A DNA stretch of 64,000 bases, taken from contig BCIO01000003.1 in the NCBI GenBank assembly GCA_001599975.1, positions 2,970,677 through 3,034,676 of the forward strand, given 5' to 3'. Made by a program: the position numbers and the translations under genes. This DNA is from Cystobasidiopsis lactophilus. Its lineage: Eukaryota > Basidiomycota > Agaricostilbomycetes > Agaricostilbales > Chionosphaeraceae. The stretch's first letter is position 1. Every line of letters starts with the position of its first letter. Under the pieces are notes generated by a model. The model saw only the letters and a program-made list of their open reading frames with translations. It had not been told where the DNA came from and searched no databases. Shown piece by piece: positions 34,368-46,099 of this stretch.

Positions 34368-37309
34368 CTAATCAATGTTGATGGCATTGTTGAGTCGATC
34401 CAGAAGAATGCGCATGTCAAACGTGCCAACGACATCAATCTGTACGCGAAAGAGCACGATTCAACCTAGAATGAGATGCAATCTGGGAACGAGCAAGCAC
34501 GTACAGGGAGGCCATCAGTGTCGTGGTCCTTGCTCGCCGAAAAGGCGTCCACTTCTTCTTCGGTCGCGACGATGTACCAGCGGCGTACCATGAGGTACTT
34601 GACCATCAGGTTGCGGCTGCCAGCCTCGATGGCCTCCAGGTACTTCATGTTGTCCTCCTCAGCGCCCTTGAAGCGGTTCTCAACCACCCAATCGAACGAG
34701 CTGCGCGAGTCGGCGGGCACCACGTCGCTGGACTGAGGGAAGAACTTCATCGGCGCGTCCCACTTGAGCTCTTTGGGCGGAATTTTGGGGATGTTGAGCA
34801 GGGTGATGTTGTTGCGGGCTGATCCGGCTGGAGGGGCAAAGGCAATAGTCACGGCGATCTTGGCGCTGTGAGCGGAAATGTGCTCTTTAGATTCGTAGAC
34901 AGAATCATTTCGGGAGCGCCACTCACTCCACCTTGCGAGTCGAGTCGTCGCCAAAGGTGCCTTTGCCGGCGACCAGGCCGACATCCAGCCACATCTTGAG
35001 CTTGGGGCCGTTCAAAGCACCGTTTTGCTTGACCGACTCGAAGAGCTTCAAGTGGGTCTCGATGGCGTCTGGCGTGAAAGTGACGGCCGAACCTGTGCTC
35101 GAAGACTTCAGCACTGCCCTTCGTAGCGATAAGTCGCAGACTCACCGACGTTCCAAAAAGGCTTGAAGACGGCCTTTGGGATGTCTCGCTCGCGGACGGT
35201 GCCGAAGATAAAGAAGTGAGTGCCGTCCTGGCGCTTGAGCTTGTTGAGGTCGGCGCGGGCGGAGAGGCGAACAACGTCGGACTGCCTGGGCAGCTCGGAG
35301 ATGTGGATGAAGACGACGCTGGCGCCGGCGACGTGGAAGTTGAGGCCGGCGGCGTTGTAGTGCTTGCAGAGGAGCATGAGCGCGGCCACGTCCTGGTCGA
35401 TGTCCTTGTCCAGCTTTTCGGTGTTGCCCACTTTGGCCGAGAAGGGCTTGCCGTACGTGTCAGCCATCACGTAGACATTGCGGTTCCTGATCATGTCAGA
35501 AAAGGCGTCGGCCTCGCCGAGCAATTTGTCGAGGTTCCATTCGGCGGCGATGTACTTGACGGCGTCGTCGGGCTTGATGCCGGCTCGCGTTTTGCCGCCG
35601 AGCAAGTAAAAGCCAAGGAGCGCGGTCATGGCGCGGTCCTCCATGTCGGCGTCGGTGAACTTGAGCGTCTGCTGGCGGCGGGGCGGCTGGAAGCTGCCGA
35701 AGATGTCGCCCTTGGACGAGTCTGGGCCGTCAAAAAGCGAGTCGAACGGCTCGCGCAGGTCACCAGTAGAGATGGTAGAGGATTGGGGTGGGGCGGAGAA
35801 CGAGTTGTCGCGGCGGTGGTCATTGCGGATGGGGATGGGCGAGGCGCGCTTGCGGGCCGTCTTCTTGACTTTGCCAGCCGGCGTCTGGTCTGAGTCAGCG
35901 GCGATCCGCTTCTTGGCCTTCTTGCTGGGCTTGAGGGGTTCAATGTCGCTGTCGTCCGTCGGCTCGCGCCTCTTCTTCTTCTTGCCGCTGCCTTTGGGCC
36001 TTCCAGGCTTCCTTTTGGGAGGGGGCGAAGGCGGCGCCGGTGCCGGCTCGTCGTCCTCGCTGAAGATGTTGTTGTCTGGCTCGGGGGAGAGGCTGACATG
36101 GCTCTTGCGGGCGCGCTCGACGATGGGGGAGTGGCTGCCAGCGAGCGGCTCGCCCTCTGAGCTGTCGCCGGCGTCCATGTCGTTTGGCTGGAAGAGTTCG
36201 GCTTCGCTGGCCTTCTTGCTAGCGCTCGACTTGGCCGCCTTCGCGGCGGAGGCAGCGGCGGCGAGGGAGGTGCGGGCGCTGGTGGTTTTGCCCCAGTACT
36301 CGTCAAACGAAGGGTCCGACGAGTCATCCGAGTCCTGATTGTTGGTAGCGGGCTTGGGAGGAGGGGCGGGGGCCTTCTTCTTGCGCTTCAAAGGCTTTGG
36401 GTTGGCAGGCGGCAAGGTACTGGTGCTCGCGACCGGGGGAGCTCGGCCGGTCGGGACGTGATGCACGAGCGGCATGTCGTCGCTGCTGGCGTCCGACTGA
36501 GAGATCCTAGGGGCGCGGCGAGCAGCGGCAGCCAGGGTGCCGCCTCTGGTTGGGGAGATAGGGGCGGCCGCTCCAACGAGGCTTTCCTGGAGGTGCATCT
36601 CGTCATCGACATCCTCGTCCTCGTCGACCTCCGGTGCTGCCGTGGGCACAGCTCGTTGGGCTGATTGGGTGGCGGCGCGGTCGTTGGTCGACCCGTCCGA
36701 GCTGTCAGAGATCTCGTGGACGACAGGGCCGGCCTTCTTCTTCTTCTTGGCCGCTTCGACCTCCAAGAAGGTGCCGCCCATCTTGAGCGTATCTGCACGC
36801 CAGACCAACGATGTGAGCTCCCTGAAGGGAACTTAAAGGGCGCGAGGGCCAACGCACGCTTTTCGACTTCTCGCCTGTAGGCGGTCGGCTTCTTGACGTG
36901 CTTGATCAGGTCCGGGTGGCGCCAGAGGTACTCGACGAGGAGTGGGTTGTCCGGGTCGAACATCTCTGGTGGCTCCCAGGTGTCGTACTTGTCCTCTGAG
37001 AACTTGTTGGCGCCATCGTCCTCCCACTGTACCCCGGGGCGCGCGCTCCTGTCAGTGCTTCTGACGGGGCCACGGCAAATGCGCGCGACGGACCTTGACC
37101 AAGAACTGGAGCGCCTCGTGCTTGTACACCTCTGGCCGGCTGCCCTCGGCCTTCTGCCATTTCGACACTTGCTTGCGCTTGCCAAAGTAGTGTGACAGGA
37201 TCGCCTTAACATCGAAGACGGGGTCTGCTTGCCGCGCGCCCGCGTTTGCCCGGCAGTGAGCCTACTGCATGCGTCGTGCAGTGTAAGAGGGAGCAAGTTT
37301 ACCTGCCAT
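34368..37309 (-). CDS. Chromodomain protein
   Basis: Exons 37303-37309, 37094-37227, 36858-37026, 35146-36792, 34927-35092, 34505-34865, 34368-34439; 851 aa. Residues about 10-90 resemble a chromodomain: EALQFLVKWED, then KYDTWEPPEMF and VEYLWRHPDLIKH, including the aromatic positions used to read methyl-lysine (F, W, W). The middle 430 residues are disordered and basic, with an AT-hook-like RKPGRPKGSGKKKK. The C-terminal 330 residues form a well-ordered region (LLGFYLLGGKTRAG, NFHVAGASVVFIHISELP, HFFIFGTVRE) that I cannot assign. The layout (N-terminal chromodomain, disordered centre, folded C-terminal region) recalls Chp1 of fission yeast, but I see no proof of orthology. Confidence 0.72.
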
Positions 37310-37790
37310 GGCGGGCGTAATCGTTCAAAGACAGCTCCAAAAAGGTTGGAGATTAGGTGCGTCCCCCAAGAGTGATTTGCGCTGCTTTTCCTAGGCAACT
37401 TTTCAGAAAGGCTTAGCTGGGCTCGAGCTACTGAGATTCGGGCAAGGAGCACGCCATTGTTCTTTTGAGGAAGAAGCAGAGAGAGCACAGGAGGTTGGGG
37501 ATTAAGGAGCGGATAAAGGCGGTAACAAATTCCTAAGCCCTGTCCAACCCATTACTGCTGCGCTACCGGTCCCCCGTTTCGCATCAAAAATTCGATAACT
37601 TCGTTTCTTAAGGCTTTCTTAAGGACCCTTATAAATTCTGCGAATCGAACCGGGCTCGGTGGCAAAAGTTGGGCAAGTCTATGGAAATGCAAGAGAGAGG
37701 AAACCTGGACAAGTCTAGAGTAGGGAACTGTACAAGAAGTGAAATCATGAAAGTACAAGGAAAAGAGGGGTGGCAAATTTTTTTTCGACT
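37310..37790. other. Intergenic region between two minus-strand genes
   Basis: No gene. An exact GGTGGCAAA at 37769-37777 lies just beyond the stop codon of family A copy 2. Confidence 0.4.
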
Positions 37791-39542
37791 TCATTGCTTG
37801 CCGAGCCCACCAGAAGGGCCATGCTCGATCCGCCCCTCCAAATGCTCGCTTGCATCTACAGTTGGATAGTATCGACAGGCGCTTTGGACGAATGCGCGCA
37901 GAGCCGCCTCTTGATCGTTAGTCGGTTTCTGTTGGAGTATCGCAATTCTGTTCGATCCATGGACGGAAAAGCCCAATACTTTTTGGAAAAGATGATCCAG
38001 GGCAAGTGAAACAAAAACGTCGCGATGATGGTAGGACGCGGTCTGTCCGCAAGCAACGACTTGGACGCTCTTCTTCGATGCCTCACTATCGCACTGCCAG
38101 ACTGATTTCAATGTGATTGAATCTTGATAGTACTTCGAAACCACTCACGTCACGCTGGATTGCTTTGTGCAGTGCTTCGCAGGAGCTGGCCACGAGCTGG
38201 ACTGAAGAAGGCTCTATGTTGAAAAGACTCACGCCCGCAGGGGGCACGAACCCGGTGACAGGAGAGAGAAGTCGGACTTGAAAGGCACCTGCCTGTTGGC
38301 ATCGCCTGATCAGCGTTTCTGCCGAATCATGTGGGCTGAAAGGCAGTGTATGATGGTGGATCAAGGTTGATCCAGCAGTACGTTCTTCAAGGGCAAAGTG
38401 TAAAGACAGCGGAAAGAGCGCTGGGGTGTCTGAAGCGGTTGGTGGGGCGCTCGCTCCCCTTCGGCTGCGCGTTGAGACAAAGAAAGTGGCCGGCATGTCG
38501 GCCGCGCTGAAAGCATCTGAGCGGAGACAAAGGTGAAGATTGGCTTGTGTCAGGACGAGCTCAAGCTCGGAGAAGAAGTTTGCGATGAAGGTTGCCACCA
38601 TGAAGAAGCAGTCAGAGGTTTGTTGGAGCGTCCAGCGCTGATCGAGGGCCCATTGACAGATCCATCGGCTGAAAACAACGCGGATCTGTTGAGCGTTGAT
38701 GCTTTGGTCTTTGCCTTGCGTATGCACCTGCCACCGTGTCAAGGCAAAAGGTATATTTCTCTCAACGAGCAAAAGCACACCCTTAGGAGATTGTCACCGG
38801 ATTGGCCACTGACAAGGTGCATAGAATATGGTGCAAAAGGCAAGCCTCCGAGTTTTCTTCCTTCAGGTCTGAATAGCCACCGCGTCGAATGGCCAGCGGA
38901 GATGTCTGCGGCAATGATCTTGCAATCTGTGGCCAAGTATAGGAAATGCTTTTCCAAAGCTGATCGTAGCTCGTAGTCATCTGCTTCAAACTTGTTGAGC
39001 CAGAAGAGATTTATCTGAAAGAGTTGGTAAGATGATTTAAAAGACGGATGTTCTAGCAAGTTCTCTTCTCTTGGACCGACAATGTGCAAAGGCGGCATTT
39101 GATAGAGGAAATAAACGCTTGCCGGAGCCACCAGGAAAGCGCACTTGTCGGAAACAGCATGGCCATCTGTATGGAGCGCTGGACTCAGGCGTGCTGCTTT
39201 GTCCACATTTGGGGTACAGCTCAGAAGATAGTGCAAGGCTGTCAGAGTGTGGAGGGAGCAGCTCGTGGGGATGCGCCGCTGATCATCTATCCTCACCAAA
39301 GGACTGTTGGCCTGAAGTCCAGCGGAGAGAGGCAGAGCACTCGGTAAGGCCGGCACTCTGCTACCGACAACGACGAGAGGCGCCTGCCGGGCTTCTTGTG
39401 CTCCCGGGGCATTGGAGGTTGCTACTACAGGGGTGGGCAACGGACGACGAAGAGGATGGCCTGGAGGATAGCCGGTTCTCTGTGGTGAAGATACGATGAC
39501 TGGCCGCACTTTGAGTGGGTTGGGAGACGGTATTTGATCCAT
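37791..39542 (-). CDS. Family A protein, copy 2 (unknown function)
   Basis: Exons 38814-39542, 38149-38727, 37791-38093; 536 aa. Function unknown. The Pro-rich N-terminus (about 95 residues) is followed by KCAFLVAPASVYFLYQMPPLH, a LFQINLFWLNKF block, and WLFRPEGRKLGGLPFAPYSMH; the second exon holds NLHLCLRSDAFSAADMPATFF and SLHFALEERTAGSTLIHHHT; the third starts CDSEASKKSVQV and has YHHRDVFVSLALDHL. Both introns are phase 0 and match the positions in copy 3 at 42010-43787, so the two arose by duplication with exon structure intact. No signal peptide or membrane segment. The first intron (86 nt) is longer than usual and its donor (GTCAGT) is the less certain limit. Confidence 0.68.
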
Positions 39543-40246
39543 AGGGTTGCTAGAGACAGCGAGATCGTGGTAGTTGGGCAAGAACAGAGGCCAGGGTGGC
39601 AAATACGAGAACGCACAGCCAAAGGCGTCGTACCAAGTTCACAGAGGACGTCTTCTTGTTTGGGACCTATCAAGGGCCAAAGGTCTGAACAGCATTCAAA
39701 CGTGTAGTACGGCAAGGGGGGTCGACACCATAAAGCTGTCAAAAGGGCGAGCATGTCCCAAAAGCAATCCAGTGGATGCCTCGTCCTGATCCTCAAAGTT
39801 GGCTGTGTAGGGCACAAAAGACTCGAAGGTGTCTATCTGTACTGCTCAATCGAGAGAAGGCAAGCTGCGCTCCCAATGAAGACAGGGATTCAGCACCGAT
39901 TCGCCGAGAGGCACGCAGGCACGAAGTTGGAGAACTGGCAAACAGATTCGGAGGCGGGGTCAGAACACGAAGCACTTGTGTAATGAGCAAGCTTCTACTC
40001 CAAATGGAATAGTTTCTGGAGACAGGCTGTTCGCAATAGCGGCGGACGCAGCTCGAGCCTCGCTCGAGGAGGCAGAGGGAGCGCCAATCCTTGCTCGTGA
40101 GGGGGTGTCGGACTATTGGTTGGCATGCAAACGACGGGAGAGGTATTCATACAGTAAGGATTCTGAGAGCAATGAATGAAAGAGTCCCGATGCTGAAGAA
40201 AGGAAGCGCCCATTGATCTGGGTGTGGCAAATGCCCCCGAAGTTCT
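39543..40246. other. Upstream region of family A copy 2
   Basis: No supported gene. GGTGGCAAA at 39595-39603 lies about 55 nt before the start codon of copy 2. Confidence 0.4.
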
Positions 40247-41539
40247 TCACGAAAGCAAATGATGGACGAAGACCTCGGCTGTATGGGCACACCCACTATT
40301 GTCATCGTCTACATCCTCAAAAAAAACGGAAAGGGACGCAAACGAACCCGACAAAGCCCTCTTGAGGATGCCCGCCACCAGGTCATCCACCGACCTTCGA
40401 TGGGCACGTCAGCATAGCAGCCCAGTTGGGAGGGGAAGCAACGCACTGTCCGGAGCTCTCAGCAGCAGACTCTATTTCAGCAAGGTCGGCGCCGTCCAAG
40501 GAGCCAAGCAGGTTGTCCGAAATGCCTCGGGTCTGGACGGCGCGTCGAAGGGCGCCGTGGATCAAGTCGTTCAGTTGGCCCACACCTGTGCGATCGTGTT
40601 GGTAGTGTCAGCTTTGGTAGTGATGGAGCAGAGACAGGACACGCACCTCCGGCTTCCGAGATCAGGTTGGCCGCGTCATCTTGGGTGAAGAGGGACAAGG
40701 CGTCGGTGGGGTCGTCGCGGATCCAGATGGAGCCTGTGTCACTTTTATCAATCCATGATCTCTGGAGAGATGGCGAGTGAGATGAGGCGCACGCTTTCGG
40801 AGAGGCTGGTTACGATGAAAGTCAAGATCCTGTTTGCGAGCCCGATGAAATCGAGAGACAAGGCGACAAGGAGAGAGGACATACACGCTCGGTCAAGTTC
40901 GAGTTCACGCTCGAGTCTTCCAAGGCGGCTTCGATGTCAGCCCGGGCATCGTCGTCCACGCCATCCAACAAGTCTTCTTGCTGTTCGCCGCGACCTGGCT
41001 CAGCATCCGAGGAAGGAGAAACAGCGATAAAGAGATCACGAACCCGCTTGAAGAGCATGTCCAAAGCACCCGAGTCCTGAGCCCGGCGGGCAATGCCACC
41101 CAGCAGGTCGGCCACGTTGGTGCCCTGCTCGTCGGCCGCTTGTTGCATAGCGACGCCATCATCCTTGAGTCTCTGTCAGATTCCTTGCTATGTGCGAAAG
41201 AAGAGAGACCCACGCCGAGCTCAGCGAGCAAGTCGGCCAAAGCGCCAGTGTCCTGAGCTCTTTTAGCCAAGCCGCCCAGCAAGCCCGCCAAGTCACCACC
41301 CGAAGCCTGTACGTGCCAAATTGCACACAATAAGGACATTAACTTATGCAGGGAAACGCAGGACGTACAGCTTTGACAGCGTCCAAGTCGGCCCCATCGA
41401 GGCCGCCGAGCAAGTCGGTCAAGGCTCGACCTTGCAAGATGGAGCGCTTGGTGCCAGGCTGGAACAAAGCAGGTCTAGGAACCGCAACAGCTGGACCGGC
41501 CAGCAGGGCGACAGCGACGAACGAGACCAAGCCTTTCAT
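40247..41539 (-). CDS. Secreted protein with repeated dibasic motifs (possible peptide precursor)
   Basis: Exons 41369-41539, 41214-41306, 40885-41163, 40793-40829, 40647-40733, 40447-40585, 40247-40394; 317 aa. Signal peptide MKGLVSFVAVALLAGPAVA is followed by TKR and then imperfect repeats of the form L-L-x-G-[LI]-[AL]-[KR]-R-A: LLGGLAKRAQDTGALADLL, LLGGIARRAQDSGALDMLF, LIHGALRRAVQTRGISDNLL, LVAGILKRAL. Further KR sites occur at FKRV and RKRS. LGGLDGADLDAV and LGSLDGADLAEI are also repeated. The pattern suits Kex2 cleavage of a repeat precursor in the secretory path, as in fungal KEP proteins or pheromone precursors, but it could also be a helical surface protein. No Cys pairs and no CaaX end. 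An upstream element is shared with family A copy 3. Confidence 0.7.
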
Positions 41540-42009
41540 TTCTTCAAGTTTGATGAGTTACTTTTTGTGGGAGCGAACCAGCGCTTCCTTTGAGGCAAAT
41601 AGGGAATGGTCGATGATGAAGAGGCACTTTTGGCAAAAGGCAGCCAAAGAAGAAGGGTCTCCAAGGTGGTGAAACGAACTGTCCGGCCTGGCAGGTCATC
41701 GGGTGGATCGCGAGGGTGGCGAGGCAACCGGCGTCAGCAGGGCCCAACCAGCAACCGGCTTGTCACATTTGGCTTGAATAAAGCGTTTGAAAGCGACGGA
41801 GGACGTGGCAAATTTGCCATGCTTAGCTGGGCGGGAGCAAGCGGGCTCCTGGCTCAGCGCGGATTTCACGCTTGTTATTATTGTGGCCAAAAGTGGTACG
41901 AATGCTAGCGGTGCGATAGGAAAGAAAGATGGACAACTCTAGAGAGTAGGAAACGACTGTACAAGGAGTAGAAAGTAGAGGAGCAAAGGAACAAAGGCTG
42001 CGGTGGCAA
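41540..42009. other. Upstream region of the secreted repeat protein
   Basis: Holds the element at 41719-41844 that is repeated at 44205-44342; otherwise nothing supported. Confidence 0.5.
41719..41844 (-). repeat. Duplicated upstream element, unit 1
   Basis: A 126-nt stretch resembling 44205-44342 in the same orientation (about 70 per cent by eye), with an almost perfect core at its right end reading CTGGGCGGGAGCAAGCGG. It lies 180-305 nt before the start codon of the secreted repeat protein (minus strand). Confidence 0.65.
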
Positions 42010-43787
42010 TCATGGCCCAGCCTGCTTGACCAGGCGACCGTCTTTCACCCGTCCCGTAAAGTGCACGCCTGCATCTATCTCCGGGACGTAACGACAGGCC
42101 TCACAAACAGACTGAAGCAGAGCAGCTTTTTGGGCAGCGGTAGGACCATCCTCCAATAGTGCCTGTTGGCTCGGGCGACCTTGAACGTCAAGTAGCTGAG
42201 AAAGGTATTTCAAGGTGAGAGAGACTGAGACGCCACGATGGCGATAGGATATAGCGACGTCGTGGGCCGCCACACGGACGGCCGACCTAGCTTCCCCGCT
42301 GTCGCACTGTTGGACATGAAAGGATGCTGGTGTCATTTGACTCTCGTTGTTTAAAAGTGGACGCTACCTACATCGATCCGGATGGCATCGATAAGGGCCG
42401 CACAGCAAACAGCGACAATTCCAAGGTCGACACTGAGCGAAGTGGCGAGACTGAAAAGCGTCACGCCGGAGGCAAGTTCTCTGGCATGCTGAGGAGGTCC
42501 AATGTTGAGGAGTGGCACAAGGAGATGTTGATCTGGCTTGAAAACGAGTTTGTGGTACCGAATGTAGGTCACACCTAGAGTTTGCCCTTCAACCTTGAAG
42601 TGGAGACTGAAAAAGTCGGTTACCGGTTGGTTCGGTTCGTTCGTTTTCCACGATGTTACGGCCGCGGTGGCCGACATATCGCCAGCAGCGAAGACGTCTG
42701 CGCGATGGCAAATGCGAACGTCTGTCGCCCTGAGCGTATCCGCGATCGCATTCAGGGACTTCGCCACAAAAGTAGCCACTTGGAAGAATCGACGCGAAGC
42801 GACAGCAATGGAGTGGGTTTCACTTTGGTCCCAGCAACACAGCCAACGGTCAAAGAGGATAGTCATCACTCCGCCATCAAAAAGCCCATCCGCTGCCTCC
42901 TTTACCTGACGTTGTCTTTGCAGTAAGCTTTAGAACGACTCGGGCGATACAACATGGCTTACCTGGACTTCTGTGTGCTCGCGATGGACGGAGTATAATG
43001 CCAGACGCATCCCGCCCACCAAGCGGGCCATTGCAGGTCTAAAGACCCAAGTTTTACCACCAACGACGACATCGGCGGCAAAAAAATGACTGTTTTGCAA
43101 GATTTCTAGCCTTCTTGTGACTTGTGACTGCAGGCTTTTTTGGTCTTCACGCTCAAGGCCAAACGTTTTGATCCCGGGCAGGGGAATCTGAACAAGCAGC
43201 GAAAGTGGGCGTGGGACAATGTTGAAGGGCTGGCTTGGAAATTGCTCCGAAGAAAGGTGCAACGGCGGCATGGGGATGAGAAAGAAGATATCAACCGGGG
43301 TGACCAAGAATGCGCACTTTCCGGGGAGAGCGGCTTGCCCGTTAGCTCCTTGAGAGGGCACACTGAGGCGGTCCAGCTTGTTCACACAGGAGAAGCCGCT
43401 CAGAAGAGAATGCACGGAATGAATGGAAGCTTCAGGGCAGCTGCGGGAGAGGTGCGGACGGTCGTTAATCCTGGACAGAAGCGCGTGTGGGTTATGAGCC
43501 AGGGGAAGCTGAGGCGTGGTCGGACGGTCTGGCAACTGAGTCGTAATGACATGGGCGGGAGTTGCAGCTATAGGGGGAGATAAGAGAGCGCGGCCTGGGG
43601 CCCCTGGGGGCGACCGAGGCACGGGAGACTGGAGTCCCGAAGGAGGCAGGGGCGAACGAGTGACAGCAAAGGGATCCCTGTAATCGGGACTTCTAACGAC
43701 GACGACGCCAGGATGCTCCCGGGCGTATTCAGGACTTCTGGCGATAACAGGAGCGGCGGGGTGTTCTTGCTGCTTCTGATGGTCCAT
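42010..43787 (-). CDS. Family A protein, copy 3 (unknown function)
   Basis: Exons 42963-43787, 42372-42905, 42010-42306; 551 aa. Closest in this window to copy 2: the same three-exon layout with phase 0 introns. After a Pro-rich N-terminus come KCAFLVTPVDIFFLIPMPPLH, SLLVQIPLPG, WVFRPAMARLVGGMRLALYS; exon 2 has VRICHRADVFAAGDMSATAAV and FSLHFKVEGQTLGVTYIRYH; exon 3 begins CDSGEARSAVRV and contains YRHRGVSVSLTLKYL and CRYVPEIDAGVHFTGRV. The repeated appearance of a Cys, then an Asp-hydrophobic-Phe, then alternating hydrophobics suggests two related beta-rich halves. Function unknown; cytosolic or nuclear by lack of targeting signals. Confidence 0.7.
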
Positions 43788-44645
43788 GCTAGCTGTAGGT
43801 CACAACTCAAGAGAAGAAAACGATGTTGCTCGTTTGGTGGAGGGAAAGAGAGAGTCCGTTGCGAATCGTCGAAAGAGACCTCCTCGGGATGTTGATCCGC
43901 GGCAGGTTGTCCGCGGCGACTGTCGCCTAGAAATTGGTGGCCTGAGATTCTGCAAGCCTTGGGAGTCACCTCAGTAGTAGTACTATCATCGCTGGACAGG
44001 AAGGCAGCGACGGGCTGAAGTTGCGATGCCGGGCAACTCACAGTCGTGAGTCTCAAACATGAAGCTCGACCATCAGGTTCGGCTCCATGGACGTCGAGGA
44101 GGCGTTCTGGAACACAATCCAAGGCACTGGGGTCAGGACAGAACCGTTCAGGTGTGGTGTTTTTTTCAGGGCGCGAGGCAAGCTTGAGAAGGCAAATTGA
44201 ATGCGCGAGGCAAGAAGGCAAGCAAATGCCATCAGCAGGGCGCAATCTGGAAACGAGCTATCACATCTGGTTTGATCAAGACGTCTGAAGGTGACGAAAG
44301 ATGTGGGCGATTCAACATGCTTGGCTGGGCGGGAGCAAGCGGCGCGAAAGTGGCTCACTGGCACGGTGTCAATGGTCATGCATCGCATATGCATCCGGCG
44401 GACCATTAAGCTCATGGGCGTGCCAAATTCTCATCTATCAGCTTCAGCAAGCTAGCTGCAAGCCATAGGTCGACGATTGGGTGGCAAAGTCCTTTGAAAG
44501 GCTCCCCAAAGATTCTATAGATTCAAAAGACAGGCTATTGTGCAGAGGGCCACCGACGTCGTCAGCGCAGTTTGAGGCCTGGCTTCCCTCCCTTTGTCCG
44601 CCTGCACCGAGAGACCGGAAAGGGACGAGGGGGTGGTGGTGTGGA
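43788..44645. other. Upstream region of family A copy 3
   Basis: No supported gene; contains the second unit of the duplicated element and GGTGGCAAA at 44480-44488. Confidence 0.45.
44205..44342 (-). repeat. Duplicated upstream element, unit 2
   Basis: Partner of 41719-41844, 418-555 nt before the start codon of family A copy 3 (minus strand). On the minus strand both units would read ACSRPAKH in one frame, but no intact gene surrounds either, so I take the similarity as DNA-level. Confidence 0.65.
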
Positions 44646-45807
44646 TCATGTGTAGAACTTTCGGTTCTCGTTGGTGCCGAACAGGGCGGTTCGGATTTGC
44701 GGCAGGGCCTGTGCGGGTCCGACACGGTTCTCAGACAAATGAAAGTGTCTTGAGCAAGGAGGACAGGGCGCACGGTTTGCTCGAGCAGGTTCAAGCGCTC
44801 GTCGAGCGTGTTGTCGATCGTGATCTTGTTGTTGTAGCCGACCATTGAGACGCCGCCATTTCTGTGCGTGGTAATGAGGAGCTGTCAACCAAAAGAGCAA
44901 GTGGCGAAGGCAATGGATACGCAACGCACGAGTTCTCGGGCAGCTCGGTGAGCACGGTCCAGGTGGTGTCCTTGAGCCCGGAGGCCTTGGCGAACTCCTT
45001 GGTGGCCTCGGTGGCGGCCTTCTTGACCAAAGCCTCGTCCTTCTTGCGGCAGATGACCTTGATGTCCTTCTCCATGATCGTATACAGGCTCTGTTCGCAG
45101 CGCACATGTGGAAATCACCACCTGTTGCGCTAGGCAGTGATTCAAGGGGGAGGGCACAACGAACCTGGAGAATGAGACCTTTGAGCAGCTCGCTGTACTT
45201 GGCTTCGTCCTGCTGGATGGTGGCGATCTGGGTGCGGGCCGACTCGAAGATGGTCTCCAGCAGGCCCTCGCGAGCCTCCAGGAGCCTTAGCCGGGCCCCG
45301 TTGTTCTGGTTCGACTTGGCACTGTTTACGACACCATATCCTTAGCTCTGATAGAGGGCAGAGAGCTAGTAGGGGGCAAAGGCAGCCACGAACATCTTCT
45401 TGGCAATGTCGTCCTGCTTGCGCTTCTTCTCGAACGCCGCGTCCAAGTTGAGCGTCTCTTGGCGAACGATCTTGCCCTGTCCATTCCACCCAATGGGTCA
45501 GCCACAGTGGGAGGGGCTCGGGTCAAAGGGGGCAAGGACGGAACCTTTTCGATAGCGAACTCCTCGTCCGCCTTGACCTTGATCTCGCGCGCCTTCTCCA
45601 TCGCTTCTTGCTCTGCACGTCACATACTGTCAGCGTCCACACAAGCCTGTGTAGGCCGGGCGAGCGCACTGATGAAGGCCGTCATCTTCTTCATCTCCTG
45701 TTGCGCCCCTTAGCCGTCAGCAAAGCAACCTGGTCGGGGGCAGCTGCGAGGGAGGCTCAGGCACGCACAGCGACGACTTCATTGTCCGACATTGGCTTGG
45801 TCGACAT
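44646..45807 (-). CDS. VMA4: V-type ATPase subunit E
   Basis: Exons 45769-45807, 45670-45697, 45545-45612, 45390-45476, 45165-45314, 44930-45090, 44774-44861, 44646-44708; 227 aa, the usual length of subunit E. N-terminal helix EMKKMTAFIKQEAMEKAREI with KADEEFAIEKGKIVRQE, then KKRKQDDIAKKM, ARLRLLEAREGLLETIFE, and the C-terminal globular part SMVGYNNKITIDNTLDERLNLLEQ followed by LPQIRTALFG. Subunit E forms the peripheral stalk of the vacuolar proton pump with subunit G. The acceptor at 45315 is chosen as the only one keeping frame. A housekeeping gene embedded in the accessory stretch. Confidence 0.93.
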
Positions 45808-46099
45808 GTTGGGCGACAGGGAACTCAAGGCCGCTGCGGGCTGAGCCAGCAGCTCGAGGCTCAGCGGCGGGCGCAGGGGCGATAGCGCATGTGGGTGGGG
45901 GCGAAGCGTCTCAAATCGATTTCAGTGGCTTTCAAACGCGGGTATCTGGCACATATGAGGTATTGTAAGAAGGTGCGCAAGGGCATCAAAGGGCTGGACT
46001 TGGAGGCGGGAGCGTGGGCTGGGAGGCGACTTTAGGAGCCTGTGAACCGACGTTGCAATCTCAGACCTGGAGAATGTCGCTTGGGGTCGTCCAGCTCAC
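45808..46099. other. Promoter region of VMA4
   Basis: Nothing further supported. Confidence 0.4.

Noticed and set aside
37560-37660. tRNA-like GGTTCGATTC on the minus strand
   Set aside because: Only the T-loop-like word is present; no matching acceptor stem, D arm or anticodon arm.
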